Positions 35,027-43,400 of a stretch of 64,000 bases of DNA are shown in pieces (within the stretch, counting starts at the first letter, position 1; every line of letters begins with the position of its first letter). The notes under the pieces were generated by a model. That model was not told where the DNA came from, ran no database searches, and saw only the letters and a list, made by a program, of their open reading frames with translations. The DNA is from Paenarthrobacter ureafaciens. GTDB taxonomy: Bacteria; Actinomycetota; Actinomycetes; Actinomycetales; Micrococcaceae. The stretch covers positions 1,550,001 to 1,614,000 of the forward strand of contig NZ_SBHM01000007.1 in assembly GCF_004028095.1 (NCBI RefSeq), in the 5' to 3' direction. A program made the position numbers and the translations under genes.

Positions 35027-35856
35027 TGCGCCGCTTACACCTTGGCGTGACTGCACGCATGCTGGCCGTCCTGGTTGTCTTGGGGCTCGCTATCTTCCCG
35101 GTCTACTGGATGTTCGTCACGGCACTGACATCTGATCAAGACCTGTTCGGCCCATCGATCAACGTGCTTCCGGACTTCTCCCGACTCAACGTTTTCAGCG
35201 AAGCCCTGGCTGACGGCCAGGTTGTCGGATGGCTCACCAACAGCTTCGTCGTTGCCGCGGGCACTACCGTACTGTCCATCGCCTTGGGTGTGCCCTTGGG
35301 CTATGCGCTGTCCCGGTTTGGCTTCAGGGGGAAAGCAACTGTTGGCCTCGCCTTGCTTTTCACGCAGATGCTTCCGGAAGCGCTGTTGGTGGTTCCACTG
35401 TTCGCCGTATTCCGCAGATTTGACCTGCTGAATTCCTTGCACGGTCTTATCCTTGCGGACACAGCCTTCGCCCTGCCAGTGGTGGCTTTGATTCTGAAGG
35501 GAGCCATTGACGGAGTTCCTCGGGATCTCGACGAGGCTGCACGCGTGGATGGAAGCAACCCGCCCACGGTACTGTTCCGCATCATCCTGCCGCTCATCGC
35601 GCCGGCAATCGCCGCCGCTGCCGTCATCGCGTTCTTCAGCGCCTGGAACGAATACGTCTTTGCGGTCACGTTCGTCTTCGACAAGTCATTGCAACCGGCC
35701 TCGGTTGGCGTGGCCGGCTTCATCGGGGAGCAGGACACCTCTATCCAAAGCATCATGGCGGTCGGTCTGCTGTTCACGCTGCCCGCAGTCGCTTTTTACC
35801 TTTTTGCACAGAGATACGTCGTCAGCGGCATGACTGCCGGCGCGGTTAAGGGATAA
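35023..35856 (+). CDS. ABC sugar importer permease 2 (MalG-like)
   Basis: 277 residues, six helices. MalG features: IFPVYWMFVTALTSDQDLF, the EAA loop DEAARVDGSNPPTVLFRIIL, and the C-terminal RYVVSGMTAGAVKG, which is nearly universal in this permease class. Start at ATG 35023 or the following ATG 35026, both after AAGGAGGC. Confidence 0.9.
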   Translation: MMRRLHLGVTARMLAVLVVLGLAIFPVYWMFVTALTSDQDLFGPSINVLPDFSRLNVFSEALADGQVVGWLTNSFVVAAGTTVLSIALGVPLGYALSRFGFRGKATVGLALLFTQMLPEALLVVPLFAVFRRFDLLNSLHGLILADTAFALPVVALILKGAIDGVPRDLDEAARVDGSNPPTVLFRIILPLIAPAIAAAAVIAFFSAWNEYVFAVTFVFDKSLQPASVGVAGFIGEQDTSIQSIMAVGLLFTLPAVAFYLFAQRYVVSGMTAGAVKG

Positions 35857-35866
35857 AGACTCACTT

Positions 35867-37054
35867 ATGAAAATAACCAACCTCGATACCGTAGTTGTCG
35901 ATTTTTATCGGACAAACCTTATTTTCGTCAGGCTCAGCACCGACGAAGGAATTACTGGAGTAGCCGAGGCGACCCTTGAAGGACAGGAGCACGCCGTGGT
36001 GGGTGCCGTGGCCGTCCTCGCGGATGCGGTTCGAGGCAAAGATCCAACCCGCATCACGGAAACGATCTACCAGCTCAACAGAGATGCCTACTGGCGGGGC
36101 GGGCCCGTTTCCATGACCGCCTTGAGCGCATTGGAAATGGCAATGTGGGATGTCTCTGCCCGTGCACTCGGGGTGCCGGTTCATCGCATGCTCGGCGGCC
36201 AGGTCCGCGATAGGGTACGGGCCTATGCCAACGGGTGGTTTTCCGGAGCCCGCACCCCGGAAGACTTTGCCGAGGCCGCCGTGCAGACCATCGGACAAGG
36301 GTTCCGGGGCCTCAAATGGGATCCGTTTGAAGCAGCAGATCTCACCCTCGAACCCCGGGACCTGAAACGGATGCTGGAACCAGTGGCCGCCGTACGGGCG
36401 GCGGTGGGGGACGACGTCGAACTGTTCATCGAGGGGCACGGCAGGTTCGACGTTCCGACCGCTATCAGGGTGGCCCGCGAACTCGAACAATTCAACCCCG
36501 TGTTCTTCGAAGAACCGTGCCCGCCTGACGGGATCGATTCCCTCGTGGAGATCCGTTCCAAGTCTCCCGTGCCCATCGCTGCGGGGGAACGTTGGATCGG
36601 ACGGAGCACGTTCGTGCCGGCATTGGGCCGGCACGCCGTTGACTACGTACAGCCGGACGTCACGCATGCCGGTGGACTTATGGAACTGCAATTCATCGCC
36701 ACGCTTGCTGCCTCCCAGTACATTCCCTTCGCCCCGCACAACCCCAGCGGACCTCTCAGCACGGCCGCCACGTTGCAGCTCGGCGCCATGGTGCCGAACT
36801 TCCGCTACTTGGAAATCATGGCCACTGACGTGCCGTGGCGAAGCGAAATTTCCAGTGAACGGCTGACGCTGACTGAGGACGGCGACGTCCTCATCCCGGA
36901 AGGACCTGGTCTGGGCATCGAACTCGACTTCGACGCCATCGCGGAACACCCTTACACACCACACCCCATGCGCATTTTCACCGATGCGGTTGCGGACATC
37001 CGTCCTCCGGACGCGAGGTCTTTCTTCAACCTCGAAACCACCCCGGTGGGCTAG
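35867..37054 (+). CDS. Mandelate racemase/enolase-superfamily sugar-acid dehydratase
   Basis: 395 residues. Enolase-superfamily layout: cap domain, then barrel with GLKWDPF, the metal ligands in ELFIEGHGRFD, VFFEEP and IAAGERWIG, then YVQPDVTHAGG and PFAPHNPSGP (His). The motif set matches the galactonate/mandelate racemase subgroup, which dehydrates aldonates to 2-keto-3-deoxy acids. Next to a keto-deoxy-acid dehydratase and a semialdehyde dehydrogenase, a pentonate or hexarate substrate is most likely. It begins ten bases after the permease stop. Confidence 0.87.
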   Translation: MKITNLDTVVVDFYRTNLIFVRLSTDEGITGVAEATLEGQEHAVVGAVAVLADAVRGKDPTRITETIYQLNRDAYWRGGPVSMTALSALEMAMWDVSARALGVPVHRMLGGQVRDRVRAYANGWFSGARTPEDFAEAAVQTIGQGFRGLKWDPFEAADLTLEPRDLKRMLEPVAAVRAAVGDDVELFIEGHGRFDVPTAIRVARELEQFNPVFFEEPCPPDGIDSLVEIRSKSPVPIAAGERWIGRSTFVPALGRHAVDYVQPDVTHAGGLMELQFIATLAASQYIPFAPHNPSGPLSTAATLQLGAMVPNFRYLEIMATDVPWRSEISSERLTLTEDGDVLIPEGPGLGIELDFDAIAEHPYTPHPMRIFTDAVADIRPPDARSFFNLETTPVG

Positions 37055-37105
37055 GTGGCAAGCGATTACATGCAAGCCCAAAAAGAAATCGTGGAAGGAG
37101 GGACA

Positions 37106-38596
37106 ATGTTCACCACAGTCGAGGAAACAAACACCAGGACCACCGCCGCCCACGCGGCCTACGAACAAGCAAGGGACATCGACCCGGGCACGCGTGCCGC
37201 ATGGTTAAGGGGCATCGCCGCTGCATTGGAAGCGAATGCAGATGAGCTGGTGGCCCTGGGACAAGAAGAAACCCACTTGGACGAGGGAAGGCTTTCCTTC
37301 GAGCTCAAGAGGTCCGTCTTCCAACTACGGTTGTTCGCGGAGGAGGTCGTCCGGGGAGAACACCTGGACGCAACCATCGACCACGCCGATCCGACGTGGG
37401 GGATGGGTCCGCGGCCGGATATCCGTCGCGTCTCCGTGCCTCTGGGCGTCGTAGGCGTATTCGGGGCCTCCAACTTCCCCTTCGCGTTCAGCGTCATGGG
37501 TGGAGACAGTGCATCTGCGCTCGCCGCCGGGTGTGCAGTGGTGCATAAGATCCACGAAGGCCACCTGCAGCTTGCCCTGCGCACAGGTGCGATCGTGGAG
37601 GAAGCGTTGGAATCGGTGGGTGCTCCGCAGGGGCTTTTCTCCACCATCATCGGACGGGCGGCAGCTGAATGCCTGGTGGACCACCCGTTGGTAAAGGCTA
37701 TTGGCTTCACTGGTTCCACCGCCGGAGGAAGGGCGCTGTTCGACCGGGCGGCACGACGTTCCACACCCATCCCTTTCTACGGAGAACTGGGCAGCATCAA
37801 CCCTGTGTTCGTCACTGAAGCTGCTTGGAAGTTGCGCCGCGATGAGATCCTGGCCGGTTTCGCGTCGTCGTTCACTATGGGGATGGGCCAATTCTGCACC
37901 AAACCTGGGCTTCTCTTTGTCCCGGGGTACTCCTCCGCCTTAACCGGCAACGGTGATGACGTCTCTGACATTCTCAATCGGGAAGTCGCAGGCAAGCCGC
38001 GCCGCCCGCTCCTTAGCCCCAGACTGCGGGAAGGCTTCGATCGGGCCGTGGAAACCGTGCGGGCCGCACCCGGCGTAGACGTGCTGTTGGCAGGGGACGA
38101 TTCCGAGGCGCCCCACCCTACTATCCTGAAGACCACGGCTGATCACGTCCGCAAACATCCCGGAATCCTTGAACAGGAGATGTTCGGACCGGCTGCGGTA
38201 GTAGTGGAGTATCACCCAGGTGATGACCTGGTCTCCCTGGCAGGATTAATGGTGGGGCAACTGACCGGCACCGTTCATGCCGAACCCCACGAAGACGTCT
38301 CGGATCTGCTGTCCACTCTGCGGGAACGCTGCGGCCGGTTGCTGTGGAACGCCTGGCCCACAGGTGTGACGGTGAGCTATGCACAGCACCATGGCGGACC
38401 CTACCCGGCCACCACGGCAACCACCACGTCCGTGGGAACGGCGGCGATCGCTCGGTTCATGCGGGCTGTGGCCTACGATTCCTTCCCGCCGTCCCAACTG
38501 CCGGCACCGTTGCGTGATGACAATCCGTGGCGGATCCGGCGCCGGGTGGATGGAGCTTGGGATTCACCAATCCCGGAAGGAAAAGTCAGTGAATAA
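37106..38596 (+). CDS. 2-oxoglutarate semialdehyde dehydrogenase (ALDH superfamily)
   Basis: 496 residues from ATG 37106, with GGAGG five bases ahead; a GTG at 37055 is in frame but without a site. ALDH motifs: VFGASNFPFAFSVMGGDSAS, FTGSTAGGRAL (cofactor), the catalytic Glu in YGELGSINPVF and the catalytic Cys in GMGQFCTKPGLLFVPG. This FPFAFS/GQFCTKPG pattern is the KGSADH-III type, which oxidises 2-oxoglutarate semialdehyde with NADP+ in Weimberg-type pathways. It gives 2-oxoglutarate for the TCA cycle. Eight-base overlap with the next gene. Confidence 0.88.
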   Translation: MFTTVEETNTRTTAAHAAYEQARDIDPGTRAAWLRGIAAALEANADELVALGQEETHLDEGRLSFELKRSVFQLRLFAEEVVRGEHLDATIDHADPTWGMGPRPDIRRVSVPLGVVGVFGASNFPFAFSVMGGDSASALAAGCAVVHKIHEGHLQLALRTGAIVEEALESVGAPQGLFSTIIGRAAAECLVDHPLVKAIGFTGSTAGGRALFDRAARRSTPIPFYGELGSINPVFVTEAAWKLRRDEILAGFASSFTMGMGQFCTKPGLLFVPGYSSALTGNGDDVSDILNREVAGKPRRPLLSPRLREGFDRAVETVRAAPGVDVLLAGDDSEAPHPTILKTTADHVRKHPGILEQEMFGPAAVVVEYHPGDDLVSLAGLMVGQLTGTVHAEPHEDVSDLLSTLRERCGRLLWNAWPTGVTVSYAQHHGGPYPATTATTTSVGTAAIARFMRAVAYDSFPPSQLPAPLRDDNPWRIRRRVDGAWDSPIPEGKVSE

Positions 38597-39758
38597 GTCA
38601 AACATGCCGGACATCCTGCCATCGGACGGCGCGGACTCCGTGCTGGTTGGGCGAATCTGGGATCCGAATAGCCAAGGCCCGCGGGTAGTGGCGGTCCGGG
38701 GTGAGGAACTTGTGGACCTGACCCCGATGTTCGGCACTGTCTCGGAACTCCTGGAAAACGACGATCCCGCGGACCTGGTTCTCAGCAGTGGCTCGAATGT
38801 TCTTCCATGGGCACTGGAAGAGGTGGTCCAAAACTCCGCGACAGGGGACCGCAACCTCCCTTTCCTTCTGGCGCCCTTGGACCTGCAGGTGATTAAAGCC
38901 TGCGGCGTGACCTTCGTGGAGAGCATGGTGGAACGTGTCATCGAGGAACGGTGCGAAGGTGACTTCAACCGTGCTGCGGAAGTAAGGAAGAGCGTCAACA
39001 AAGCCCTCGACGGCGGTTTGGCTTCTGTCCGTCCCGGATCCAAACAGGCCCTGGAGGCCAAGAAAATCCTGGCCGCCCAAGGCATGTGGTCCCAGTACTT
39101 GGAGGTGGGGCTTGGCCCGGATCCGGAGGTATTTACTAAAGCTCCTGTGTTGTCAGCCGTGGGTTACGGTTCCGGCGTTGGTATTCCCGCGTTTTCTTCG
39201 TGGAACAATCCCGAACCGGAACTCGTCCTCATGGTCGATTCCGCAGGCAGGGTCAAGGGCGCTGCGCTCGGCAATGATGTGAATCTCCGGGACGTGGAAG
39301 GGCGAAGTGCCCTCCTGTTGGGAATGGCCAAGGACAACAATGCCTCGTGCGCGGTTGGCCCGTTCATCCGGCTGTTCCATGGCGGATTCACGTTGGAGTC
39401 CCTTCGCACCGAAGAGATAGCCCTGACTGTGGAAGGGGTGGACGGTTACCGTCTTGAGGGCCGGAACAGCCTTAGCCGGATCAGCCGTCCCTTCGAGGAA
39501 CTCGTAACTGCTGCGCACGGCCGGCACCACCAATACCCGGACGGTTTTGCCCTTTTTACCGGAACGCTTTTCGCCCCCACACAGGACCGCGACGCGGAAG
39601 GGCTCGGCTTCACCCATAAGAACGCTGATGTTGTAACCATTAGCAGTGCGCAGCTTGGAACGCTGGTGAACCAGGTCCATGCCACGGAAGACATGGAGCC
39701 GTGGACTTTTGGGATCGGGGCTTTGTTTAGCTATCTGGCTGGAGTGAAAAAGGTTTAG
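38589..39758 (+). CDS. FAH-family 2-keto-3-deoxy-acid dehydratase
   Basis: 389 residues. The fumarylacetoacetate hydrolase fold is clear: VIKACGVTFVESMVERVIEE, GYGSGVGIPAFSSWNNPEPE (metal Glu), LGNDVNLRDVEGRSALLLGM and LFTGTLFAPTQDRD. In Weimberg-like clusters this family (XylX-like) dehydrates 2-keto-3-deoxy-pentonate to 2-oxoglutarate semialdehyde. GTG 38589 follows GGAAGG and overlaps the aldehyde dehydrogenase gene. Last gene of the operon, ending before a perfect 15-bp hairpin. Confidence 0.85.
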   Translation: MNKSNMPDILPSDGADSVLVGRIWDPNSQGPRVVAVRGEELVDLTPMFGTVSELLENDDPADLVLSSGSNVLPWALEEVVQNSATGDRNLPFLLAPLDLQVIKACGVTFVESMVERVIEERCEGDFNRAAEVRKSVNKALDGGLASVRPGSKQALEAKKILAAQGMWSQYLEVGLGPDPEVFTKAPVLSAVGYGSGVGIPAFSSWNNPEPELVLMVDSAGRVKGAALGNDVNLRDVEGRSALLLGMAKDNNASCAVGPFIRLFHGGFTLESLRTEEIALTVEGVDGYRLEGRNSLSRISRPFEELVTAAHGRHHQYPDGFALFTGTLFAPTQDRDAEGLGFTHKNADVVTISSAQLGTLVNQVHATEDMEPWTFGIGALFSYLAGVKKV

Positions 39759-39765
39759 TTAACAG

Positions 39766-39813
39766 CCGTAGCCACCAACCTCAAGGAGAGCGCCTTGTGG
39801 TTGGTGGCTACGG
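39766..39813. terminator. Bidirectional terminator after sugar-acid operon
   Basis: CCGTAGCCACCAACC (39766-39780) is exactly complementary to GGTTGGTGGCTACGG (39799-39813). CAAGG and CCTTG extend the stem inside. It separates the convergent FAH-family gene and the MHS transporter gene. Confidence 0.8.
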
Positions 39814-39874
39814 TGGGCGGTTCGGTTACCGCGAACTATCGGGTACGCGCGCAGAAGTCGCAGGCAAGTAAGTC

Positions 39875-41497
39875 CTAAGCAGGTGTCAGGTCCTTCTTGT
39901 CCCGGCCAAAGGCCACATCGCTGACGGGCTGGCCATCGAACGGCATCTCGTTCAGGTTGATGAGCGGGTTGCTGTCCTGGGTTTCCACGAGTTCACGGGC
40001 TTCGGCCTCGGTATCCACGCTGGGCATGGAGCCCGGAAGCGGACGCTTCGCGGATTCACGCAGGAAGAAGATCGCGATCCCGCCAACAATGGACGTTGCC
40101 ATCAGGTAGTACGCCGGCATCATGTCGTCACCGGTACCTTCGATCAGGCCCTGCACGATGAACGGGGTGGTGCCGCCGAAGATCGCTACCGAGAAGTTGT
40201 AGGCAATGCCCATTCCGCCGTAACGGCTGGACGTGGGGAACAGGGCCGGCAGAGCCGAGGCCAGGTTGGATACGTAGAACGTCACGGGGAAGGCGATCAG
40301 GGCGAGGCCGAACAGCGTTGACCATACGTCTCCGATGCCAATGAGCATGAAGGCAGGAATGGAGAAGACGACCGTGCTGCCTGCGCCGATCCACAGCACG
40401 GGGCGGCGACCGATGCGGTCGGAAAGCTTGCCGGTCAGCGGAATGCAGAGGGCCATGATCACCAGGACCGGGATGGTCAGCAAGGTGCCGTGGACGGGGT
40501 CGTAGCCCTTGGAGTCCGTCAGGTATGTGGGCATGTACGAGGTCAGTGCGTAGCCAACGGTGTTGGCTGCTGCGGCAAGAATCATGGCCAGCAGGATCTG
40601 GCGCCAGTAGGCCTTGATGATGCCGATCGGGCCCTTGGCCACGTGCACGTCATGCGAAGCAGCGTCCTTTGCGAGGGCTTCCTGGGCGTCCAGGGTTGCC
40701 TGGAACTGCGGGGATTCCTCGATCTTCGTCCGGAAGTACACGGCGATGATGCCCAGGGGGCCGGCTACCAGGAACGGAATCCTCCAGCCCCATTCCTCCA
40801 TGGCTGCCTGTCCCAGCGTGAGCTGCAGGACTGACACCAGGGCGGCACCGAGCGCGAAGCCGATGTAGCTGCCCATGTCCAGGAAGCTCGCGAAGAAGCC
40901 GCGGCGCTTGTCCGGTGCGTATTCGCTCACGAACGTGGTTGCCCCGGCGTATTCACCGCCGGTCGAGAAGCCCTGGACGAGCTTGAGGATCACCAGGAGC
41001 GCGGCTGCCCAGATACCGATCTGCGCATAGCCGGGCAGGAGTCCGACGGCGAACGTACTTGCCGCCATCAGCATCAGTGTTGCTGCGAGTACCTTCTGGC
41101 GGCCGATTTTGTCGCCGAGCCAACCGAAGACCACACCGCCGAGCGGGCGGGCGATGAAGGTGGCGGCGAACGTACCCAGAAGGAAGAGGGTCTGGACGGA
41201 CGGGTCAGCTTCCGGGAGGAAAACGGGTCCCATGGTGGTGATCAGGTAGCCGAAGACACCTACGTCGTACCATTCCATAGTGTTGCCGACGATAGTGCCG
41301 CCGAGTGCTTTCTTCAGCATCGGCTGGTTCACGACGTTCACGTCGGATTCCTTCAACCGGCGCTTCGTCCGAAGCTTCGGCATTTTGGTGCTTTTACCAA
41401 CTTTCGCAGCGGCCGGTTCGTGGCCTGCCGCTACCTTGTTTCCGGAGGCGTTCCTTGCGCCGTCCGGAGAGACGGTGTTGCTTTGGTCTATGGGCAT
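39875..41497 (-). CDS. MHS-family MFS metabolite:H+ symporter
   Basis: 540 residues, 12 helices with a long charged N-terminus (about 60 residues, KMPKLRTKRRLKESDVN) and an acidic C-terminal tail. Motifs typical of ProP/ShiA/KgtP relatives: GTIVGNTMEWYDVGVFGYL in helix one, RPLGGVVFGWLGDKIGRQKV between helices two and three, and GFSTGGEYAGATTFVSEYAP. It imports a carboxylate or osmolyte with protons. ATG 41497 has AGGAG at eight bases; a longer frame to 41563 lacks a site. Substrate not resolved; 2-oxoglutarate, shikimate and proline/betaine are all possible. Confidence 0.87.
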   Translation of the reverse strand: MPIDQSNTVSPDGARNASGNKVAAGHEPAAAKVGKSTKMPKLRTKRRLKESDVNVVNQPMLKKALGGTIVGNTMEWYDVGVFGYLITTMGPVFLPEADPSVQTLFLLGTFAATFIARPLGGVVFGWLGDKIGRQKVLAATLMLMAASTFAVGLLPGYAQIGIWAAALLVILKLVQGFSTGGEYAGATTFVSEYAPDKRRGFFASFLDMGSYIGFALGAALVSVLQLTLGQAAMEEWGWRIPFLVAGPLGIIAVYFRTKIEESPQFQATLDAQEALAKDAASHDVHVAKGPIGIIKAYWRQILLAMILAAAANTVGYALTSYMPTYLTDSKGYDPVHGTLLTIPVLVIMALCIPLTGKLSDRIGRRPVLWIGAGSTVVFSIPAFMLIGIGDVWSTLFGLALIAFPVTFYVSNLASALPALFPTSSRYGGMGIAYNFSVAIFGGTTPFIVQGLIEGTGDDMMPAYYLMATSIVGGIAIFFLRESAKRPLPGSMPSVDTEAEARELVETQDSNPLINLNEMPFDGQPVSDVAFGRDKKDLTPA

Positions 41498-41628
41498 TTG
41501 GGCTTCTCCTAGGGAGGTCATTTGCTTGCGACTTCTGCTGCCCCGCTCTGGGCAGGTGTTCAATTTTACGCGGTTTTGCCCACCAATCCGAGTTGGGATC
41601 GGGTTTTGGGGCCACTTCGGGGTACGTA

Positions 41629-41643
41629 TTGCTAAGCAAACTT
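41629..41643. promoter_or_regulatory. TTGCTAAGCAAACTTA element upstream of MHS transporter
   Basis: The segment contains CTAAGCAAACTTA, which matches CTAAGCATCCTTA at 48988-49000 (in front of dps) at 11 of 13 bases. TAAG and CTTA form a short inverted repeat in both. The 275 bp between the MHS and methyltransferase genes hold nothing else I can name. Confidence 0.4.
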
Positions 41644-41772
41644 ACTTCTCTTTGCCCGGTTTTGCCCCGTCATAACAGGGAAGTAGGTGCCGGCCGCATG
41701 CCGTTATCAAATTGTTTAGTGAAGTACATCAAACGGCAGCTTTTTCACCGCGAAAGCTAACCTATTGCACCC

Positions 41773-42552
41773 TTAGGGCCACCGTCCGAGGACCACCGTT
41801 GCCCCAAGATCCCCATCGAAAAGGACGCTCGCCCGGAGCCCCACGCCGACCATCAACGCGGCGGTCGCCGACGCCTGTACGTCCGAGGTCTCAATCAGCA
41901 GTGCTCCACCGGGCGACAACCACTCCGGAGAGTCCCTCACGACGCGACGCTGGACGTCCAGACCGTCACCTCCGCCGTCGAGCGCTGCCATCGGTTCGTG
42001 AAGGCGGGCCTCAGACGGCATCATGGCGATCGAGCCTGTGGGAACATAAGGGGCGTTGACCATCAGGACGTCCACGCGGCCCCGGAGTTCCGGGGGCAGT
42101 GGCTCGAACAGGTCACCCTGGAATACCTGGCCGCCACGCGGGCCGATGTTCCGGGCGGCGCATGCGGCAGCCAGGGGGTCGATGTCCGCGCCGTACAGCT
42201 GGCAACTGCCCAGCAGGTCGCCCAAGGCAGCGCCAATAGCGCCCGAACCGCAGCAAAGATCGACGACGACGGCGCCCGGCTCGGCGACCAAGGCCGCCTG
42301 ACGCACCAGGAACTCCGTGCGACGCCGCGGCACGAAAACGCCCGTCTCCACCACCATGCGGCGTCCGCAGAATTCGGCCCACCCCAGGATGTGTTCAAGG
42401 GGTATCCCGCTGATGCGCTGCTGCACCATCGACGCGAAGTCTTCATCGCTCCGGGCGGCTTCCATGAGCAGCCCGGCTTCCTCTTCAGCGAAGACGCAGC
42501 CGGCGGCACGAAGCGCTTGGACGACGGCGGGATCCGGAGACATTGGGGTCAT
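41773..42552 (-). CDS. PrmC/HemK-related N5-glutamine-type methyltransferase
   Basis: 259 residues. SAM site VVDLCCGSGAIGAALG, acidic loop YGADIDPLAAACAARN, and the active-site motif VNAPYVPTG where HemK/PrmC has NPPY. The N-terminal helical part (RISGIPLEHILGWAEFCGRR) matches release-factor methyltransferases. It belongs to the actinobacterial PrmC-related group, which is distinct from true PrmC, so the protein methylated is unknown. ATG 42552 has no clear ribosome site (ATG 42543 is also possible). The 260 bp upstream show no gene. Confidence 0.8.
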   Translation of the reverse strand: MTPMSPDPAVVQALRAAGCVFAEEEAGLLMEAARSDEDFASMVQQRISGIPLEHILGWAEFCGRRMVVETGVFVPRRRTEFLVRQAALVAEPGAVVVDLCCGSGAIGAALGDLLGSCQLYGADIDPLAAACAARNIGPRGGQVFQGDLFEPLPPELRGRVDVLMVNAPYVPTGSIAMMPSEARLHEPMAALDGGGDGLDVQRRVVRDSPEWLSPGGALLIETSDVQASATAALMVGVGLRASVLFDGDLGATVVLGRWP

Positions 42553-42812
42553 GCTAACAAAATCACGGTGCCCGGAGGGGTTCACAAACACCGGGCAAGG
42601 TAGCTATGGTGTGACGCATGGGAACACTGATTTTTGAGTAAACCGGCCTGTGCCTTTGTGCGCCGCCGAGTTTCACCCGACAAAAATCCACGCCTGTTGA
42701 GGCCCTGCCTCCATGCCGTTCCCGTTGTCGCCTCTTTTGCTTCATGATCGCACCGTGACGCCGTGGTTCGTGCGCCTCTCCAGGATTGTAAAAACCTTTG
42801 AGGAGTTCACTA

Positions 42813-43010
42813 ATGACTGCCAACACCCCCGACAACAACCAAGCCGCCTCGGGCGGCATTAAGTCCAAACTGACCGACGCCCAGAGGGCCATGCTCGCCA
42901 GCAAATCCGGCGGCGGCACCCCCGATGGCTGGAAAAGCACCGGCAAGGGCCACAAGCCAACGCACGCCAGCGGAAAGCAGGCCAAGACCATGAAAAAGGT
43001 CCGCTGGTAG
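42813..43010 (+). CDS. Small basic hypothetical protein (65 residues)
   Basis: 65 residues with a strong ribosome site (AGGAG, seven bases before ATG 42813). It has an Asn/Ala/Gly-rich start, a helical segment KSKLTDAQRAMLASK and a basic tail ending GKQAKTMKKVRW. No membrane segment. Small Lys/Gly-rich proteins of this type are common and unstudied in actinobacteria, and some are stress-induced. I do not assign a family. It is followed after 45 bp by another small gene. Confidence 0.7.
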   Translation: MTANTPDNNQAASGGIKSKLTDAQRAMLASKSGGGTPDGWKSTGKGHKPTHASGKQAKTMKKVRW

Positions 43011-43055
43011 GCCTAAAATTGAAGTCCCTTCGTTTCATTGGAGAAAGGAAGAACC

Positions 43056-43316
43056 ATGACCGCCAATCAAGAATCCGGCAGCATCAACCCCGAGGTAGCA
43101 AGCCATTTGGTGGAGTCCATGGACATGGCCCCCATGCCTGAGCCGACCGCCATCGCGGCAACCCTCGGCACCGGACAAACGAGGCAGTGGCCGGACGGAA
43201 ACGGCAAGAAACGTCATCCCAAGGACCGCAACCAGGCCCACGGCCGGATGGGACAAGGCGCAGCTGTGACAGCGATCCACCGGACCAGCCGACCGCAGAT
43301 GCCGCACTCCTCCTAA
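43056..43316 (+). CDS. Small hypothetical protein (86 residues)
   Basis: 86 residues from ATG 43056 with GGAAG upstream. It has an acidic, Met-rich first half (HLVESMDMAPMPEPTAIAA) and a basic second half (WPDGNGKKRHPKDRNQAHGR). No Cys, no membrane segment, predicted disordered. It may form an operon with the preceding 65-residue gene and ends just before the palindromic repeat shared with 4421-4482. Family not recognised. Confidence 0.6.
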   Translation: MTANQESGSINPEVASHLVESMDMAPMPEPTAIAATLGTGQTRQWPDGNGKKRHPKDRNQAHGRMGQGAAVTAIHRTSRPQMPHSS

Positions 43317-43326
43317 TCACCACTTT

Positions 43327-43400
43327 CCAGCCCAACTGACTGGCATTTGTGGTTGCTCTGAGCGCTCAGAACAACCCCTATTGCCAGTCAGTTGGGCTGG
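43327..43400. repeat. 62-bp palindromic dispersed repeat, copy 2 (extended to 74 bp)
   Basis: The outer arms CCAGCCCAACTGACTGGCA (43327-43345) and TGCCAGTCAGTTGGGCTGG (43382-43400) are perfectly complementary over 19 bp, with GGTTG/CAACC and CTGAG/CTCAG pairs inside. The core (43330-43391) matches 57 of 62 bases at 4421-4482. The last codons and the stop of ligD lie inside the right arm, so the repeat has become part of the gene. Confidence 0.78.
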
